Assembly (NCBI RefSeq): GCF_030386795.1
Contig: NZ_JANUQM010000005.1
Coordinates: 124,001 to 188,000 of the forward strand
Reading direction: 5' to 3'
DNA: 64,000 nt
DNA from: Streptomyces sp. S.PNR 29
Lineage (GTDB): Bacteria; Actinomycetota; Actinomycetes; Streptomycetales; Streptomycetaceae
A model generated the notes under the pieces. That model was not told the origin of the DNA, did not search any database, and saw only the letters and a program-made list of their open reading frames with translations. Below, piece by piece: positions 8,227 to 18,455 of this stretch. Numbering within the stretch: the stretch's first letter is position 1; every line of letters starts with the position of its first letter. Made by a program: the position numbers and the translations under genes.

Positions 8227-9452
8227 GCTTCCCCCTCCACCTTGAGCGGCAGTACGGCGAGCACCTGGAAACCGCCGTCGGCGCGCGGGCCCGCCTCGAT
8301 GGTGCCACCCAGCGCGGCGGCCCGCTCCCGCATTCCGGCCAGTCCGTTGCCGCTGCCGCCCGCGTCGGCGCCGGTCGCGGGCCCGTCGTCGTCGATCCTC
8401 AGCCTCAGCGTCGTCCCGTCTCCGCGATCGAGGCGCACGCGCGCGTGCCGTGAAGCCGAGTGCCGTACGACGTTGGTGAGGGCCTCCTGCACGATGCGGA
8501 AGGCGGCGAGGTCCGCGCCGGGCGGAAGGCGGGGCGGCTCTCCCTCGACCTCCACGGTGAGGCCCGCGCTCGCCGCCTGCTCCACCAGCTCGGGCAGCCG
8601 GTCGAGCCCGGGCGCGGGCGCGCGGGGCGCGTCACCGGGCGCGCGGAGCGTGTCGAGGACCTGGCGGACCTCGCCGAGCGCCTCCTTGCTCTTGGCCTTG
8701 ATGGTGGTGAGCGCGGTGCGCGCCTGGTCGGGGTCGCGGTCGAGGAGGGCGAGGCCGACGCCCGCCTGAACGTTGATGACGGAGATGCTGTGCGCCAGCA
8801 CGTCGTGCAGTTCGCGGGCGATCCGCAGCCGCTCCTCGTCGGCACGCCGCCGGGCCGCCTGCGCCCGCTCGGCCCGCTCCCGCGCCCACTGCTCACGCCG
8901 GACACGGGCCAGTTCGGACAGCGCGACGATCGCCACGATCCAGGTGGCGACCACGATCTCCTGCGTCCAGGACGCGGCGGAGTCCCCGGACGGCGGCAGC
9001 CACCGGTAGAGCCAGTGCGCCACCAGCACATGTCCGGCCCAGAGCGTTCCCAGCGCCGCCCACGCGGCTCTTCGGTGCCCGGCGACGACGGCGCTGAAGC
9101 AGGCCAGGGCGACGGTCAGGAACACCGGCCCGTACGGGTATCCGGCGCCCAGGTACACCGTGGCGGCCGCCGCCGTACCGAACGCGACGGCGACCGGATA
9201 CCGCTTCCGCCACAGCAGCAGCACGCCCGACAGCACCAGCAGCACGCGCGCGAAGGGGTCGAGGTCTGCGCGCTCACCCGCCTGCTGGTGGGCCGCGAAG
9301 GTGGAGCCGGCGAGCACGAAGGCCGTGACCAGCACAGTGGAACGCCAGGGCCGGCCGGGGCGCCGTTCCTCGTCGTCCCAGCGGTTCCACCACGGTGGCC
9401 CGTGCCGCCACCACTGCGGCGGACCGCCCCCGGGCACGCGCTGCTCGTCCAT
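8223..9452 (-). CDS. Sensor histidine kinase, HisKA_3 (NarL-partner) type
   Basis: This 409-residue kinase starts at ATG 9452 (MDEQRVPGG). A Pro/Trp-rich N-terminus precedes about five hydrophobic segments (residues 40-180). The dimerisation box IARELHDVLAHSISVINVQAG holds the phosphorylated His, and a C-terminal HATPase domain shows VQEALTNVVRHS (N box) and DDGPATGADAGGSGNGLAGMRER (G boxes). This architecture, with membrane helices but no large extracellular loop, is common among Streptomyces kinases that sense membrane or intramembrane signals. It is co-transcribed with its NarL-type regulator. Confidence 0.92.
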   Translation of the reverse strand: MDEQRVPGGGPPQWWRHGPPWWNRWDDEERRPGRPWRSTVLVTAFVLAGSTFAAHQQAGERADLDPFARVLLVLSGVLLLWRKRYPVAVAFGTAAAATVYLGAGYPYGPVFLTVALACFSAVVAGHRRAAWAALGTLWAGHVLVAHWLYRWLPPSGDSAASWTQEIVVATWIVAIVALSELARVRREQWARERAERAQAARRRADEERLRIARELHDVLAHSISVINVQAGVGLALLDRDPDQARTALTTIKAKSKEALGEVRQVLDTLRAPGDAPRAPAPGLDRLPELVEQAASAGLTVEVEGEPPRLPPGADLAAFRIVQEALTNVVRHSASRHARVRLDRGDGTTLRLRIDDDGPATGADAGGSGNGLAGMRERAAALGGTIEAGPRADGGFQVLAVLPLKVEGEA

Positions 9453-9508
9453 GCCAGCCACGCTAGACGCCACCGGCGCGGGCGGCGTCACCCGAGCGTG
9501 GCGATCAG

Positions 9509-9530
9509 ACGTACTCCCCGCGAAGTACGT
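9509..9530. promoter_or_regulatory. Inverted repeat ACGTACT-N8-AGTACGT
   Basis: Seven-base perfect arms separated by CCCCGCGA lie 57 bp upstream of the histidine kinase start, within the 125-bp gap to the TetR gene. Spacing and arm length suit a LuxR-type response-regulator dimer, so autoregulation of the two-component operon is plausible. It could also act as a weak terminator for the TetR gene that ends at 9578. Confidence 0.45.
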
Positions 9531-9577
9531 GGTCGACGGGGGCCGTCAGGGGCCGTTCGCCGGATGCCCTCGCCGAT

Positions 9578-10267
9578 CTACTTGATCCCGACTCCATGGG
9601 CGAGCCGGAGCGCGGCATGACGGAAGAAGGCCTCCCGGTCCTCCACGACCCGGTTGAACTGCCCGAACAGCTCGAACCCCACCAGCCCGTACAGCTGGGC
9701 CCAGGCCGCGACCAGTGCCGTCACGGTCTCGGGCGGGAGGTCGGGCGCGAGGTCGGCGGCCATGCGCTCGGCCTCGGGACGCAGTTCCTGCGGGAGTGAC
9801 ACCTCGGTCAGGCCGGACCCCTGGTGCGCGTCGCGCGCGATGCCGATGAGGAGGAGGCCGACACGGGAGGCGGCGGGGACGGTGGCCTCGGGCGCGGTGT
9901 AGCCGGGGACCGGGGAGCCGTAGATCAGCGCGTACTCGTGCGGATGCCCGAGCGCCCAGCCGCGTACGGCCTCGCACACCGCGCCCCACCGCTGGGCGGG
10001 CCCGGCGCCGGCCACCGCGTCGTGCGCCGCCTCGGCCGCCTCGCCGAGCGAGTCGTAGGCGTCGATGATGAGGGCGGTCAGCAGGTCGTCGCGGCTGGGG
10101 AAGTAGCGGTAGAGCGCCGAGGAGACCATGCCGAGCTCGCGGGCCACGGCCCGCAGCGAGAGCTTGGCGGCACCGTCCGCCGCCAGCTGTCTGCGCGCCT
10201 CGTCCTTGATGGCCGCGGTGACTTCGATCCTGGCCCGGGCCCGGGCGCCGCGCGCGGTACTGGTCAT
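9578..10267 (-). CDS. TetR/AcrR family transcriptional regulator
   Basis: The 229-residue protein begins at ATG 10267 (MTSTARGARARAR). Longer in-frame starts would run through the operator region. The N-terminal HTH is canonical: AIKDEARRQLAADGAAKLSLRAVARELGMVSSALYRYFPSRDDLL, with the recognition helix ending in the family signature ALYRYFPSRD. The C-terminal ligand domain resembles the WHG-type group (GFELFGQFNRVVED). It is divergent from an F420-type oxidoreductase gene, with two near-identical palindromes between them. It should repress that gene and itself until an unknown ligand binds. Confidence 0.9.
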   Translation of the reverse strand: MTSTARGARARARIEVTAAIKDEARRQLAADGAAKLSLRAVARELGMVSSALYRYFPSRDDLLTALIIDAYDSLGEAAEAAHDAVAGAGPAQRWGAVCEAVRGWALGHPHEYALIYGSPVPGYTAPEATVPAASRVGLLLIGIARDAHQGSGLTEVSLPQELRPEAERMAADLAPDLPPETVTALVAAWAQLYGLVGFELFGQFNRVVEDREAFFRHAALRLAHGVGIK

Positions 10268-10328
10268 GCGAGGCAGTGTGCCATGGAAACGGAGCAGTGC
10301 ACACGAATCGGAGCAGCGACAAAATAAG

Positions 10329-10396
10329 AGAGCACTGCTCTTGCTTTGGATCGCTGATCTCATGCACACTGCTGCGCATAGCGAGAGCACCGCTCT
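10329..10396. promoter_or_regulatory. Two TetR operator copies, AGAGCA-type palindromes
   Basis: AGAGCACTGCTCT (10329-10341, 6-bp arms around one base) and AGAGCACCGCTCT (10384-10396, 5-bp arms, extended by GAGAGC...GCTCTC) are copies of one motif with centres 55 bp apart. Both are in the divergent promoter region between the TetR gene and the oxidoreductase gene. Each copy could serve one of the two promoters. Confidence 0.65.
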
Positions 10397-10416
10397 CTCA
10401 ACCACTGGGGGTCATC

Positions 10417-10866
10417 ATGTCGACGCCGTACTACCTCAAGGGCAGCCCGCTGAACGTCCGTTTCAACAACGTCATCGGCTGGCTGGCCCGGCACGGGTTC
10501 AGCCTCGCGGGTACGGCGGAGATGTCCGTACGGGGCCGCAAGAGCGGCAAGATGCAGCGCATCCCGGTCAACCCGCACACGTACGAGGGCACGCAGTACC
10601 TCGTCTCGGCCCGCGGCCACTCGCAGTGGGTGCGCAACATGCGCGTCGCCGGGGGCGGGGAGCTGCGCGTCGGGCGCAGGGTCCGGGAGTTCACCGCGGT
10701 GGAGCTCCCCGACACGGAGAAGCTCCCGATCCTGCGGACCTACCTGGAGAAGTGGGGCTGGGAGGTCAACCAGTACTTCAACGGGGTCACGGCCAAGTCC
10801 TCCGACGAGGAGATCATCGCGGCCGCCCCCGACCACCCGGTCTTCCGGATCACGGTCAGGAGCTGA
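10417..10866 (+). CDS. Deazaflavin (F420)-dependent nitroreductase family protein
   Basis: The 149-residue protein matches the Ddn-type split-beta-barrel family: GRKSGKMQRIPVNPH corresponds to the conserved GRKSG...R.P segment that binds the deazaflavin cofactor, followed by YLVSARGHSQWVRNMRVAGGGELRVGRR. Family members reduce or oxidise substrates with F420H2 and are abundant in actinomycetes. The individual substrate is unknown. ATG 10417 is preceded by the second TetR operator and begins at the normal N-terminus. Its last 11 bp overlap the 3' end of the convergent geranylgeranyl-reductase-like gene. Confidence 0.87.
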   Translation: MSTPYYLKGSPLNVRFNNVIGWLARHGFSLAGTAEMSVRGRKSGKMQRIPVNPHTYEGTQYLVSARGHSQWVRNMRVAGGGELRVGRRVREFTAVELPDTEKLPILRTYLEKWGWEVNQYFNGVTAKSSDEEIIAAAPDHPVFRITVRS

Positions 10867-12091
10867 CCTGGTCCTCCGCGGGCGGGCGGCGGTCCAGCGC
10901 GGTCAGCGCGCGCTGGGCCATCGGACGGGTGCGGACGATCTCGCCGAGTGACGTCGAGCCCTGCGTGATGTCCTTGAAGGCCTTCCAGGCGGGCCGGAAG
11001 CCGGTGATGGCCGCGTGGAACAGTCCCGGACGGCGCTCGAAGGCGGTCAGCATCCGCTTGCCGACGGCCATCTCGACGCCCAGCCCGGCCTTGACCGCGA
11101 AGGCGTAGTTGAGGGCCTGGCGCCGGGTGTCCACGGCGTCGTGCGCCTCGGCGATGCGCACCGCCCACTCGCCCGCGAGCCGTCCCGACCGCAGCGCGAA
11201 GGAGATGCCCTCGCGCGTCCACGGCTCCAGCAGCCCCGCCGCGTCCCCGCACACCAGCACCCGCCCGCGCGACAGCGGCGAGTCGTCGGCACGGCAGCGG
11301 GTCAAGTGACCCGAGGAGATGCTCGGTTCGAAGCCGGCGAGGCCCAGCCGTCCGACGAAGTCCTCCAAGTACCGCTTGGTCGCCGCCCCTTCACCACGCG
11401 CCGAGATCACCCCGACCGTCAGCGTGTCGCCCTTGGGGAAGACCCAGCCGTAGCTGCCCGGCATCGGCCCCCAGTCGATGAGGACCCGCCCCTTCCAGTC
11501 CTCGGCGACCGTGTCCGGCACCGGGATCTCCGCCTCCAGGCCCAGATCCACCTGGTCGACCTTCACGCCGACATGCGCTCCTATGCGGCTGGCGCTGCCG
11601 TCCGCGCCGACGACGGCCCGCGCGAGCAGGATCTCGCCGCCCTGCAGCACGACCGCCACCGTGCGCCGGTCCGGCACCGCCGACCCGTGCTGCTCGACCC
11701 TGGAGACCGTCACGCCCGTCCGCAGCTCGGCGCCCGCCTTCAACGCGTGCTCGACCAGCTGCTGATCGAACTCGGGACGGTTGATCAAGCCGAACAGCAT
11801 TTGCTTGGAGCGGCGGGTACGGGTGAAGCGGCCGTTGCTGGAGAAGGTCACCGCGTGCACCCGGTCCCTGAGCGGCAGCTCGAAACCGGGCGGCAGGGCG
11901 TCGCGCGAGGGGCCGATGATGCCGCCGCCGCACGTCTTGTAGCGGGGCAGCTCCGCCTTCTCCAGCAACAGCACGCGCCGTCCCGCGACCGCCGCCGCGT
12001 AGGCGGCCGAGGCCCCCGCGGGTCCCGCGCCCACCACGACGACGTCCCACACCCGCCGCGCGTCGTCCGCCGAAGAGTTCTCGCTGCTCAC
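10856..12091 (-). CDS. Geranylgeranyl reductase family FAD oxidoreductase
   Basis: The 411-residue flavoprotein opens with DVVVVGAGPAGASAAYAAAVAGRRVLLLEK (shown by motif VGAGPAG), then has KTCGGGI, the conserved PRYKTCGGG segment of the geranylgeranyl-reductase family, VVGADGSASR in the middle and LVCGDAAGLLEPWTREGI near residue 290. Such enzymes saturate isoprenoid chains, for example in menaquinone or lipid metabolism. In Streptomyces related genes often sit near nuo or menaquinone genes, but none are visible here, so the physiological substrate is open. Transcription is convergent with the F420-type gene and divergent from the M20 peptidase. Confidence 0.85.
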   Translation of the reverse strand: MSSENSSADDARRVWDVVVVGAGPAGASAAYAAAVAGRRVLLLEKAELPRYKTCGGGIIGPSRDALPPGFELPLRDRVHAVTFSSNGRFTRTRRSKQMLFGLINRPEFDQQLVEHALKAGAELRTGVTVSRVEQHGSAVPDRRTVAVVLQGGEILLARAVVGADGSASRIGAHVGVKVDQVDLGLEAEIPVPDTVAEDWKGRVLIDWGPMPGSYGWVFPKGDTLTVGVISARGEGAATKRYLEDFVGRLGLAGFEPSISSGHLTRCRADDSPLSRGRVLVCGDAAGLLEPWTREGISFALRSGRLAGEWAVRIAEAHDAVDTRRQALNYAFAVKAGLGVEMAVGKRMLTAFERRPGLFHAAITGFRPAWKAFKDITQGSTSLGEIVRTRPMAQRALTALDRRPPAEDQVSS

Positions 12092-12225
12092 GATGGTCTA
12101 CTGCTCCGATCAAGCCGCATGCCGCACCTGTCCCCCCGCATCCTACGGCGGCCGTCCCCGCAGGCCGCTGTGGGAGGATCGGCAGCACAGATCATCACAA
12201 CGTCGCACCCACCAGGAGCGTTCCC

Positions 12226-13581
12226 ATGTCGTCGCATCCGGTCGCCGAGACCGTCGCCTCTCTGATGCCCAGGGCGAAGGCGGAACTCACCGAGCTGGTG
12301 GCCTTCCAATCGGTGGCGGACTTCGAGCAGTTCCCCCGGAGCGAGAGCGAGGGCGCCGCGCGGTGGGTCGCGGACGCGCTGCGCGCGGAGGGCTTCGAGG
12401 ACGTGGCGCTGCTCGACACCCCGGACGGCACACAGTCGGTGTACGGCCACCTGCCCGGCCCCGAGGGCGCGAAGACGGTCCTGCTCTACGCCCACTACGA
12501 CGTGCAGCCGCCCCTGGACGAGGCCGCCTGGTCCACTCCTCCCTTCGAGCTGACCGAGCGCGACGGCCGCTGGTACGGGCGCGGGGCCGCCGACTGCAAG
12601 GGCGGCGTGATCATGCATCTGCTGGCGCTGCGCGCGCTGAAGGCGAACGGCGGCATACCCGTGCACGTCAAGGTGATCGCCGAGGGTTCGGAGGAGCAGG
12701 GCACCGGCGGTCTGGAGCGGTACGCCGAGGAGCACCCGGAGCTGCTGGAGGCCGACACCATCGTCATCGGCGACGCGGGCAACTTCCGCGTCGGCCTGCC
12801 GACGGTCACCTCGACCCTGCGCGGCATGACCCTCGTCCGCGTGCGGATCGACACGCTCGAAGGCAACCTGCACTCGGGCCAGTTCGGCGGCGCGGCCCCC
12901 GACGCCCTGGCCGCCCTGATCCGCGTGCTGGACTCGCTGCGCGCCGAGGACGGTTCGACGACCGTCGACGGGCTGACCGCTGAGAGCCGGTGGGAGGGAC
13001 TGCAGTACGCGGAGGAGCAGTTCCGGCAGGACGCCAAGGTGCTGGACGGCGTCCAGCTGATCGGCTCCGGCACGGTCGCCGACCGCATCTGGGCGCGCCC
13101 GGCCGTCACCGTCCTCGGCATCGACTGCCCCCCGGTGGTCGGCGCCACCCCGTCCGTGCAGGCGAGCGCCCGCGCACTGATCAGCCTGCGGGTGCCGCCG
13201 GGCGTGGACGCCGCCGAGGCGACCAAGCTGCTGCAGGCGCACCTGGAGGCGCACACACCGTGGGGTGCCCGGGTGAGCACCGAGCAGATCGGCCAGGGCC
13301 AGGCGTTCCGCGCCGACACCACCAGCCCGGCCTACCAGGCGATGGCGGACGCGATGGCGGTGGCGTACCCGGGCCAGGAGATGAGCTACGCCGGCCAGGG
13401 CGGCTCCATCCCGCTGTGCAACACCCTCGCCGCCCTCTACCCGCGCGCGGAGATCCTGCTCATCGGCCTGAGCGAGCCGGAGGCCCAGATCCACGCCGTG
13501 AACGAGAGCGTGTCCCCCGAGGAGCTGGAGCGGCTGTCGGTGGCGGAGGCGCTGTTCCTGCGCAACTACGCGGCGGGCTGA
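12226..13581 (+). CDS. M20 family metallopeptidase (dipeptidase)
   Basis: The 451-residue protein is a full-length M20 peptidase. Metal and catalytic motifs are visible in order: YAHYDVQPP (first His ligand plus catalytic Asp, near residue 88), GRGAADCKGG (bridging Asp), AEGSEEQGTGG (general-base Glu and Glu ligand), IVIGDAG, and a late GQGGSIPLCN region. The dimerisation domain has HSGQFGGAAPDAL. It is expected to be a cytosolic two-zinc dipeptidase or aminoacyl hydrolase. ATG 12226 is preceded by CCAGGAGCG. It is monocistronic and not next to the peptide importer, although the two could cooperate in peptide use. Confidence 0.9.
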   Translation: MSSHPVAETVASLMPRAKAELTELVAFQSVADFEQFPRSESEGAARWVADALRAEGFEDVALLDTPDGTQSVYGHLPGPEGAKTVLLYAHYDVQPPLDEAAWSTPPFELTERDGRWYGRGAADCKGGVIMHLLALRALKANGGIPVHVKVIAEGSEEQGTGGLERYAEEHPELLEADTIVIGDAGNFRVGLPTVTSTLRGMTLVRVRIDTLEGNLHSGQFGGAAPDALAALIRVLDSLRAEDGSTTVDGLTAESRWEGLQYAEEQFRQDAKVLDGVQLIGSGTVADRIWARPAVTVLGIDCPPVVGATPSVQASARALISLRVPPGVDAAEATKLLQAHLEAHTPWGARVSTEQIGQGQAFRADTTSPAYQAMADAMAVAYPGQEMSYAGQGGSIPLCNTLAALYPRAEILLIGLSEPEAQIHAVNESVSPEELERLSVAEALFLRNYAAG

Positions 13582-13642
13582 CGGTTCTGCCACGAGCAGA
13601 GGGTCCTCGCCGCCGGGCGGGGGCCCTTCGTACGGTCGGCCC

Positions 13643-14341
13643 ATGGACGTCATCGAGCTGCTCCCCAGCCTGCACCTCCTGCGCTTCCCCGTCGGCCAGG
13701 CCTATCTCTGGCGCGACGGGGACGAGGTCACACTGATCGACGCCGGACCTGCGGGCTTCGGCGCGGCGATCGCCGGCCTCGTGTCCGGGCCCGTACGCCG
13801 TGTCGTCCTCACCCACTTCCACGAGGACCACGTGGGCAGCGCGGACGAGTTGGCCGCCCGCAGCGGCGCCGAGGTGCTGGCCCACGGCATGGACGCGCCG
13901 GTCGTGCGGGGTGAGGTCCCTGGTCCGCCCCCGGTGTTCGAGGACTGGGAGCGCCCCCTGCGTGCGGAGGCGGTCAAGCTGCTGCCGCCTGGCGACTTCG
14001 CGCGCCCGTCCAAGGTCACCGAAGTGTCCGACGGCGACATTCTCGACTTCGGTGGCGGGGCGCACGTCGTCCACGTCCCCGGCCACACGCACGGCAGCAT
14101 CGCGCTCCACCTTCCGCGGCACGGCGTGCTGTTCACGGGGGACGCCGTCGCCGCGTCGCCGGTCGACGGCAGCGTGATACTGGGCGTGTTGAACCTCGAC
14201 CGGGATCTGGCCGTGGCCTCCTTCCTCCGGCTGGCGGCACTGGAGGCCGACGTGGCCTGCTTCGGTCACGGCGACCCGGTGATCGGCCACGCCTCCACGG
14301 CCCTTCGCCGATCGGCGGACAGGTACCGGGTCTCCCCCTGA
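13643..14341 (+). CDS. MBL-fold metallo-hydrolase
   Basis: The 232-residue protein carries the metallo-beta-lactamase signature THFHEDHVGS (near residue 56), a second His in VPGHTHGSIALH, FTGDAV and the late FGHGDPVIGHA, giving a complete two-metal site. Function within this broad family (glyoxalase II-like, lactonase, nuclease) cannot be assigned from sequence. It is small and lacks extra domains. ATG 13643 is six bases after a -10-like TACGGT, so it may be leaderless. The kinase-like gene follows after ten bases and may be co-transcribed. Confidence 0.85.
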   Translation: MDVIELLPSLHLLRFPVGQAYLWRDGDEVTLIDAGPAGFGAAIAGLVSGPVRRVVLTHFHEDHVGSADELAARSGAEVLAHGMDAPVVRGEVPGPPPVFEDWERPLRAEAVKLLPPGDFARPSKVTEVSDGDILDFGGGAHVVHVPGHTHGSIALHLPRHGVLFTGDAVAASPVDGSVILGVLNLDRDLAVASFLRLAALEADVACFGHGDPVIGHASTALRRSADRYRVSP

Positions 14342-14351
14342 TGATGGGTCC

Positions 14352-15404
14352 ATGTCCCCCTCCGCACGGCTGACCGCCCACACCGGCATCGCCACCGCCC
14401 TCGCCCTCCTCAGCGACCGCGACCTCGCGGACCTGGTGGCGTCGGGTACGCCCGTCGGCACCGGGATCGGCGGACGGGCGACCCTGGTGGACGTGGACGG
14501 CCGGCGGGTGTTCGTGAAGCGGATGCCCCTCACCGACACCGAGCGGCTGCCGGAGAACATCCACTCCACCGGGAACCTCTTCGGGCTCCCGCCCTACTGC
14601 CACTACGGCATCGGCGCCATCGGCAGCCCGGGCTTCGGCGCCTGGCGGGAGCTCGCCGTGCACACGATGACCACGAACTGGGTGCTGTCCGACCGGTTCG
14701 CCGGCTTCCCCCTGATGCACCACTGGCGGGTGCTGCCCGACACCCCACAGCCCCTTCCCGACGAACTGGCCGACGTGGAACGGTGCGTCGCCTACTGGGG
14801 CGGCTCACCGGGACTGCGCGAGCGCATCGAGGGCCTGCGGACGGCGACCGCGAGTCTGACGCTCTTCCTGGAGTACGTCCCGTACACCCTGCACGACTGG
14901 TTCAGCGCCCAACTGCGCACGGACGGCGCCGACGCCGCCTGCGCCCTGGTGGAAGAGGGCCTGGGGGCCGTGACCGCCTTCCTCCGCGAGCGGCGGCTGG
15001 TGCACTTCGACGCCCACTTCGGGAACATCCTCACCGACGGCCGCCGGCTCTACCTCACCGACTACGGCCTCGCCCTCTCGGCCCGCTTCTCCCTCACCGC
15101 CGAGGAGCGCGGCTTCTTCGCCCGCCACCGTCACTACGACCGGGCCTACGCCCTCTCCTACCTGGTGCACTGGCTCGTCGTCGACCAGTACGGGTACGGC
15201 AGGGACGAACGGGAGGCCTACATCCGCGCGTGCGCCGACGGCAGGCGGCCCGAGGGGATCCCACGGGCCGCCGCCGGCCTCGTCTCCCGGTACGCGCCGC
15301 TCGCCACGCTGGTGGGCGACTTCAACCGCCGCCTGGAGCAGGAGAGCAGGCTGACCCCCTACCCGCACGAGGAGCTCTACAGCAGCTGCACGCTCTCCGC
15401 GTAG
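14352..15404 (+). CDS. Protein kinase-like / phosphotransferase-fold protein
   Basis: The 350-residue protein has the core features of the kinase fold: a glycine-rich loop (GTGIGGRATLVDVDG), the invariant Lys in VFVKRM, a catalytic loop LVHFDAHFGNIL (HxD...N) near residue 218 and LTDYG in place of DFG. This pattern resembles aminoglycoside/choline-kinase-like and atypical Streptomyces kinases rather than Hanks-type Ser/Thr kinases, and there is no membrane segment. All key residues are present, so it is likely an active phosphotransferase of unknown substrate. It follows the MBL-fold gene closely, and its 3' end overlaps the convergent oppF-type gene by 28 bp. Confidence 0.7.
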   Translation: MSPSARLTAHTGIATALALLSDRDLADLVASGTPVGTGIGGRATLVDVDGRRVFVKRMPLTDTERLPENIHSTGNLFGLPPYCHYGIGAIGSPGFGAWRELAVHTMTTNWVLSDRFAGFPLMHHWRVLPDTPQPLPDELADVERCVAYWGGSPGLRERIEGLRTATASLTLFLEYVPYTLHDWFSAQLRTDGADAACALVEEGLGAVTAFLRERRLVHFDAHFGNILTDGRRLYLTDYGLALSARFSLTAEERGFFARHRHYDRAYALSYLVHWLVVDQYGYGRDEREAYIRACADGRRPEGIPRAAAGLVSRYAPLATLVGDFNRRLEQESRLTPYPHEELYSSCTLSA

Positions 15405-16443
15405 TGGCAGGCGACCGGGTTGCCGGCACCGCGGTCGACCAGTGCGGGCGCCTCCTCCACGCAGGCGGTGCGTTCGCTCTCGGTCAGCTGGCCGGCGAAC
15501 TTGGGACAGCGCGTGCGGAACCGGCAGCCGCTCGGCGGGCGGACCGGGCTCGGTACCTCGCCCTGGACGGTGATCCGCTTCCGGGCGCGTTCCTTGCGCG
15601 GGTCCGGCAACGGGATCGCCGAGACCAGGGCCTGGGTGTACGGGTGGGCGGGGCGGGCGAACAGCTGGTGGGCGGGGGCGATCTCGACCAGCCGGCCCAG
15701 GTACATCACGGCGACCCGGTCGGCCATGTGCCGCATCACCGACAGGTCGTGCGCCACGAACAGGTAGGACAGGCCGAGTTCGCTCTGCAGGTCCATCAGC
15801 AGGTTGAGGACCCCGGCCTGGATCGACACGTCCAGCGCCGAGACCGGTTCGTCCAGCACGACGACCTTGGGACGCAGCGCCAACGCCCGCGCGATACCGA
15901 TGCGCTGGCGCTGTCCGCCGGAGAACTCGTGCGCGTAGCGGTTGCCGTGCTCGGGGTTGAGGCCGACGAGCCGCAGCAGCTCACGTACCTCGTCGGCGGC
16001 CCCGGGCCCGTACCTGCCGTGGATGCGCAGGGGTTCGGCGACGATCTCGTGCACCGAGATGCGCGGATCGAGGGAGGCGTACGGGTCCTGGAAGACGATC
16101 TGCAGCTCGCGCCGCAGCGGCCGCATCCGGCGCCTGCTCAGCTCGGTGAGTTCCTGGCCCCGGTAGCGGACCTGGCCCGAGGTGGCGGACTCCAGGCCGA
16201 GGACGGTGCGGGAGATCGTCGTCTTCCCGGATCCGGACTCCCCCACCAGGCCCAGGGTCTCGTTCTCGTGCAGGTCGAAGGAGACCCCGCACACCGCGTG
16301 CACGTCGCCCACCCGGCGGCGTACGACACCGCGGGACATCACCGGGAAGTGCTTGACGAGGTCGCGGACCTGGAGGACCGGCTCGCCGGTGCCGCCGTGG
16401 CCGGGCAGCGGGGTGAGGGGTGCGGCGGCCAGCGTGGGCGCGC

Positions 16444-16447
<4 letters not shown>
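15377..16447 (-). CDS. Oligopeptide ABC transporter ATP-binding protein (OppF/DppF type)
   Basis: This 356-residue ATPase starts at ATG 16447, overlapping the stop of the upstream ATPase gene by 4 bp. Motifs: Walker A GESGSGKT, Q-loop VFQDPYASLDPR, signature SGGQRQRIGIARAL, Walker B VVVLDEPVSALD and switch His in AHDLS. The C-terminal extension PPSGCRFRTRCPKF...ACHYAES is the OppD/F-specific Cys-containing domain. With its partner it energises uptake of peptides through the two permeases encoded upstream in the same operon. Confidence 0.92.
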
Positions 16448-17534
<1,087 letters not shown>

Positions 17535-17538
<4 letters not shown>

Positions 17539-18455
17539 TGTCGCACCCTTTGCTGCCGGGGGTCGAAGGCGTCGCGCAGTCCGTCACCGATGAAGTTGAC
17601 GGTCAGCGCGATGGCGATGATGAAGGCGCCGGGGATGTAGAAGAGCCACGGCCGGGTGTCGACGGCCGTCTGGGCCTGGGCGACCAGCAGGCCGAGGGAG
17701 GTGTCCGGCGGCTGGACGCCGAAGCCGAGGAAGGACAGCGCGGTCTCGGTGAGGATGCCGGTGGCCACCAGGACCGTCGCGTTGACGATGATCGGGCCGA
17801 GCGCGTTCGGCAGCAGGTGCCGGAAGATGATCCGCGCGTCCGAGGAACCCAGCGCCCGCGCCGCCTCCACGAACTCCTTCTCGCGCAGCGACAGCACGCT
17901 GGAGCGTACGACCCGGGCCACGTAGGCCCAGGTCAGTCCCGCGATGACGAGGGCGATCCAGTACCAGGAGCCGCCGCTGCGGGAGGAGATGACGAGGGCG
18001 ATGGCCAGCAGCGGAAGCGTCAGTACGAGGTCGGCGATCCGCATCATGACCGCGTCGACGAGGCCCCGGTAGAAGCCGGCGATCGCTCCCCAGATCGCGC
18101 CGACCAGGGTGGAGCCGAGCGCGATCATGACGGCGATCTTCAGCGAGGTCTGGGTGCCGCGCATGACCTGGGCGTAGGCGTCGTACCCGGAGGAGTCGGT
18201 GCCGAAGGGGTGCTTGAGGGACGGGGACCGGGAGTTGTCCGGGGTGAACTTCCGGTACGAGTAGTGCCAGAAGTGCGGGCCGGCGAACGCCCACAGCATG
18301 ATCAGCAGGAAGAGGACCAGGCTGATCACGGCCGCGCGGTGGCGCAGGAAACGGCGCAGGACGAGCTGGGTCTGGCTGCGCTGCCGCACCGTGAACTCCT
18401 GGTCGACGCGCGGGGCTCGGGTGGCGATCGACCCGGGTGCCTTGATGTCAGTCAT
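17535..18455 (-). CDS. Oligopeptide ABC transporter permease (OppC/DppC type)
   Basis: The 306-residue integral membrane protein starts at ATG 18455 (MTDIKAPGS). It has an N-terminal cytoplasmic stretch, a first helix (AVISLVLFLLIMLWAF), the OppC-type HPFGTDSSGYDAYAQVMRGT loop, and the EAA-type coupling motif EAARALGSSDARIIFRHLLPNALGP. Six helices are predicted. It pairs with the following OppB-type permease (encoded upstream) to form the translocation channel. Confidence 0.91.

Noticed and set aside
10856..12091. Geranylgeranyl-reductase-like gene as part of a carotenoid or archaeal-type lipid cluster
   Set aside because: No isoprenoid biosynthesis gene is adjacent.
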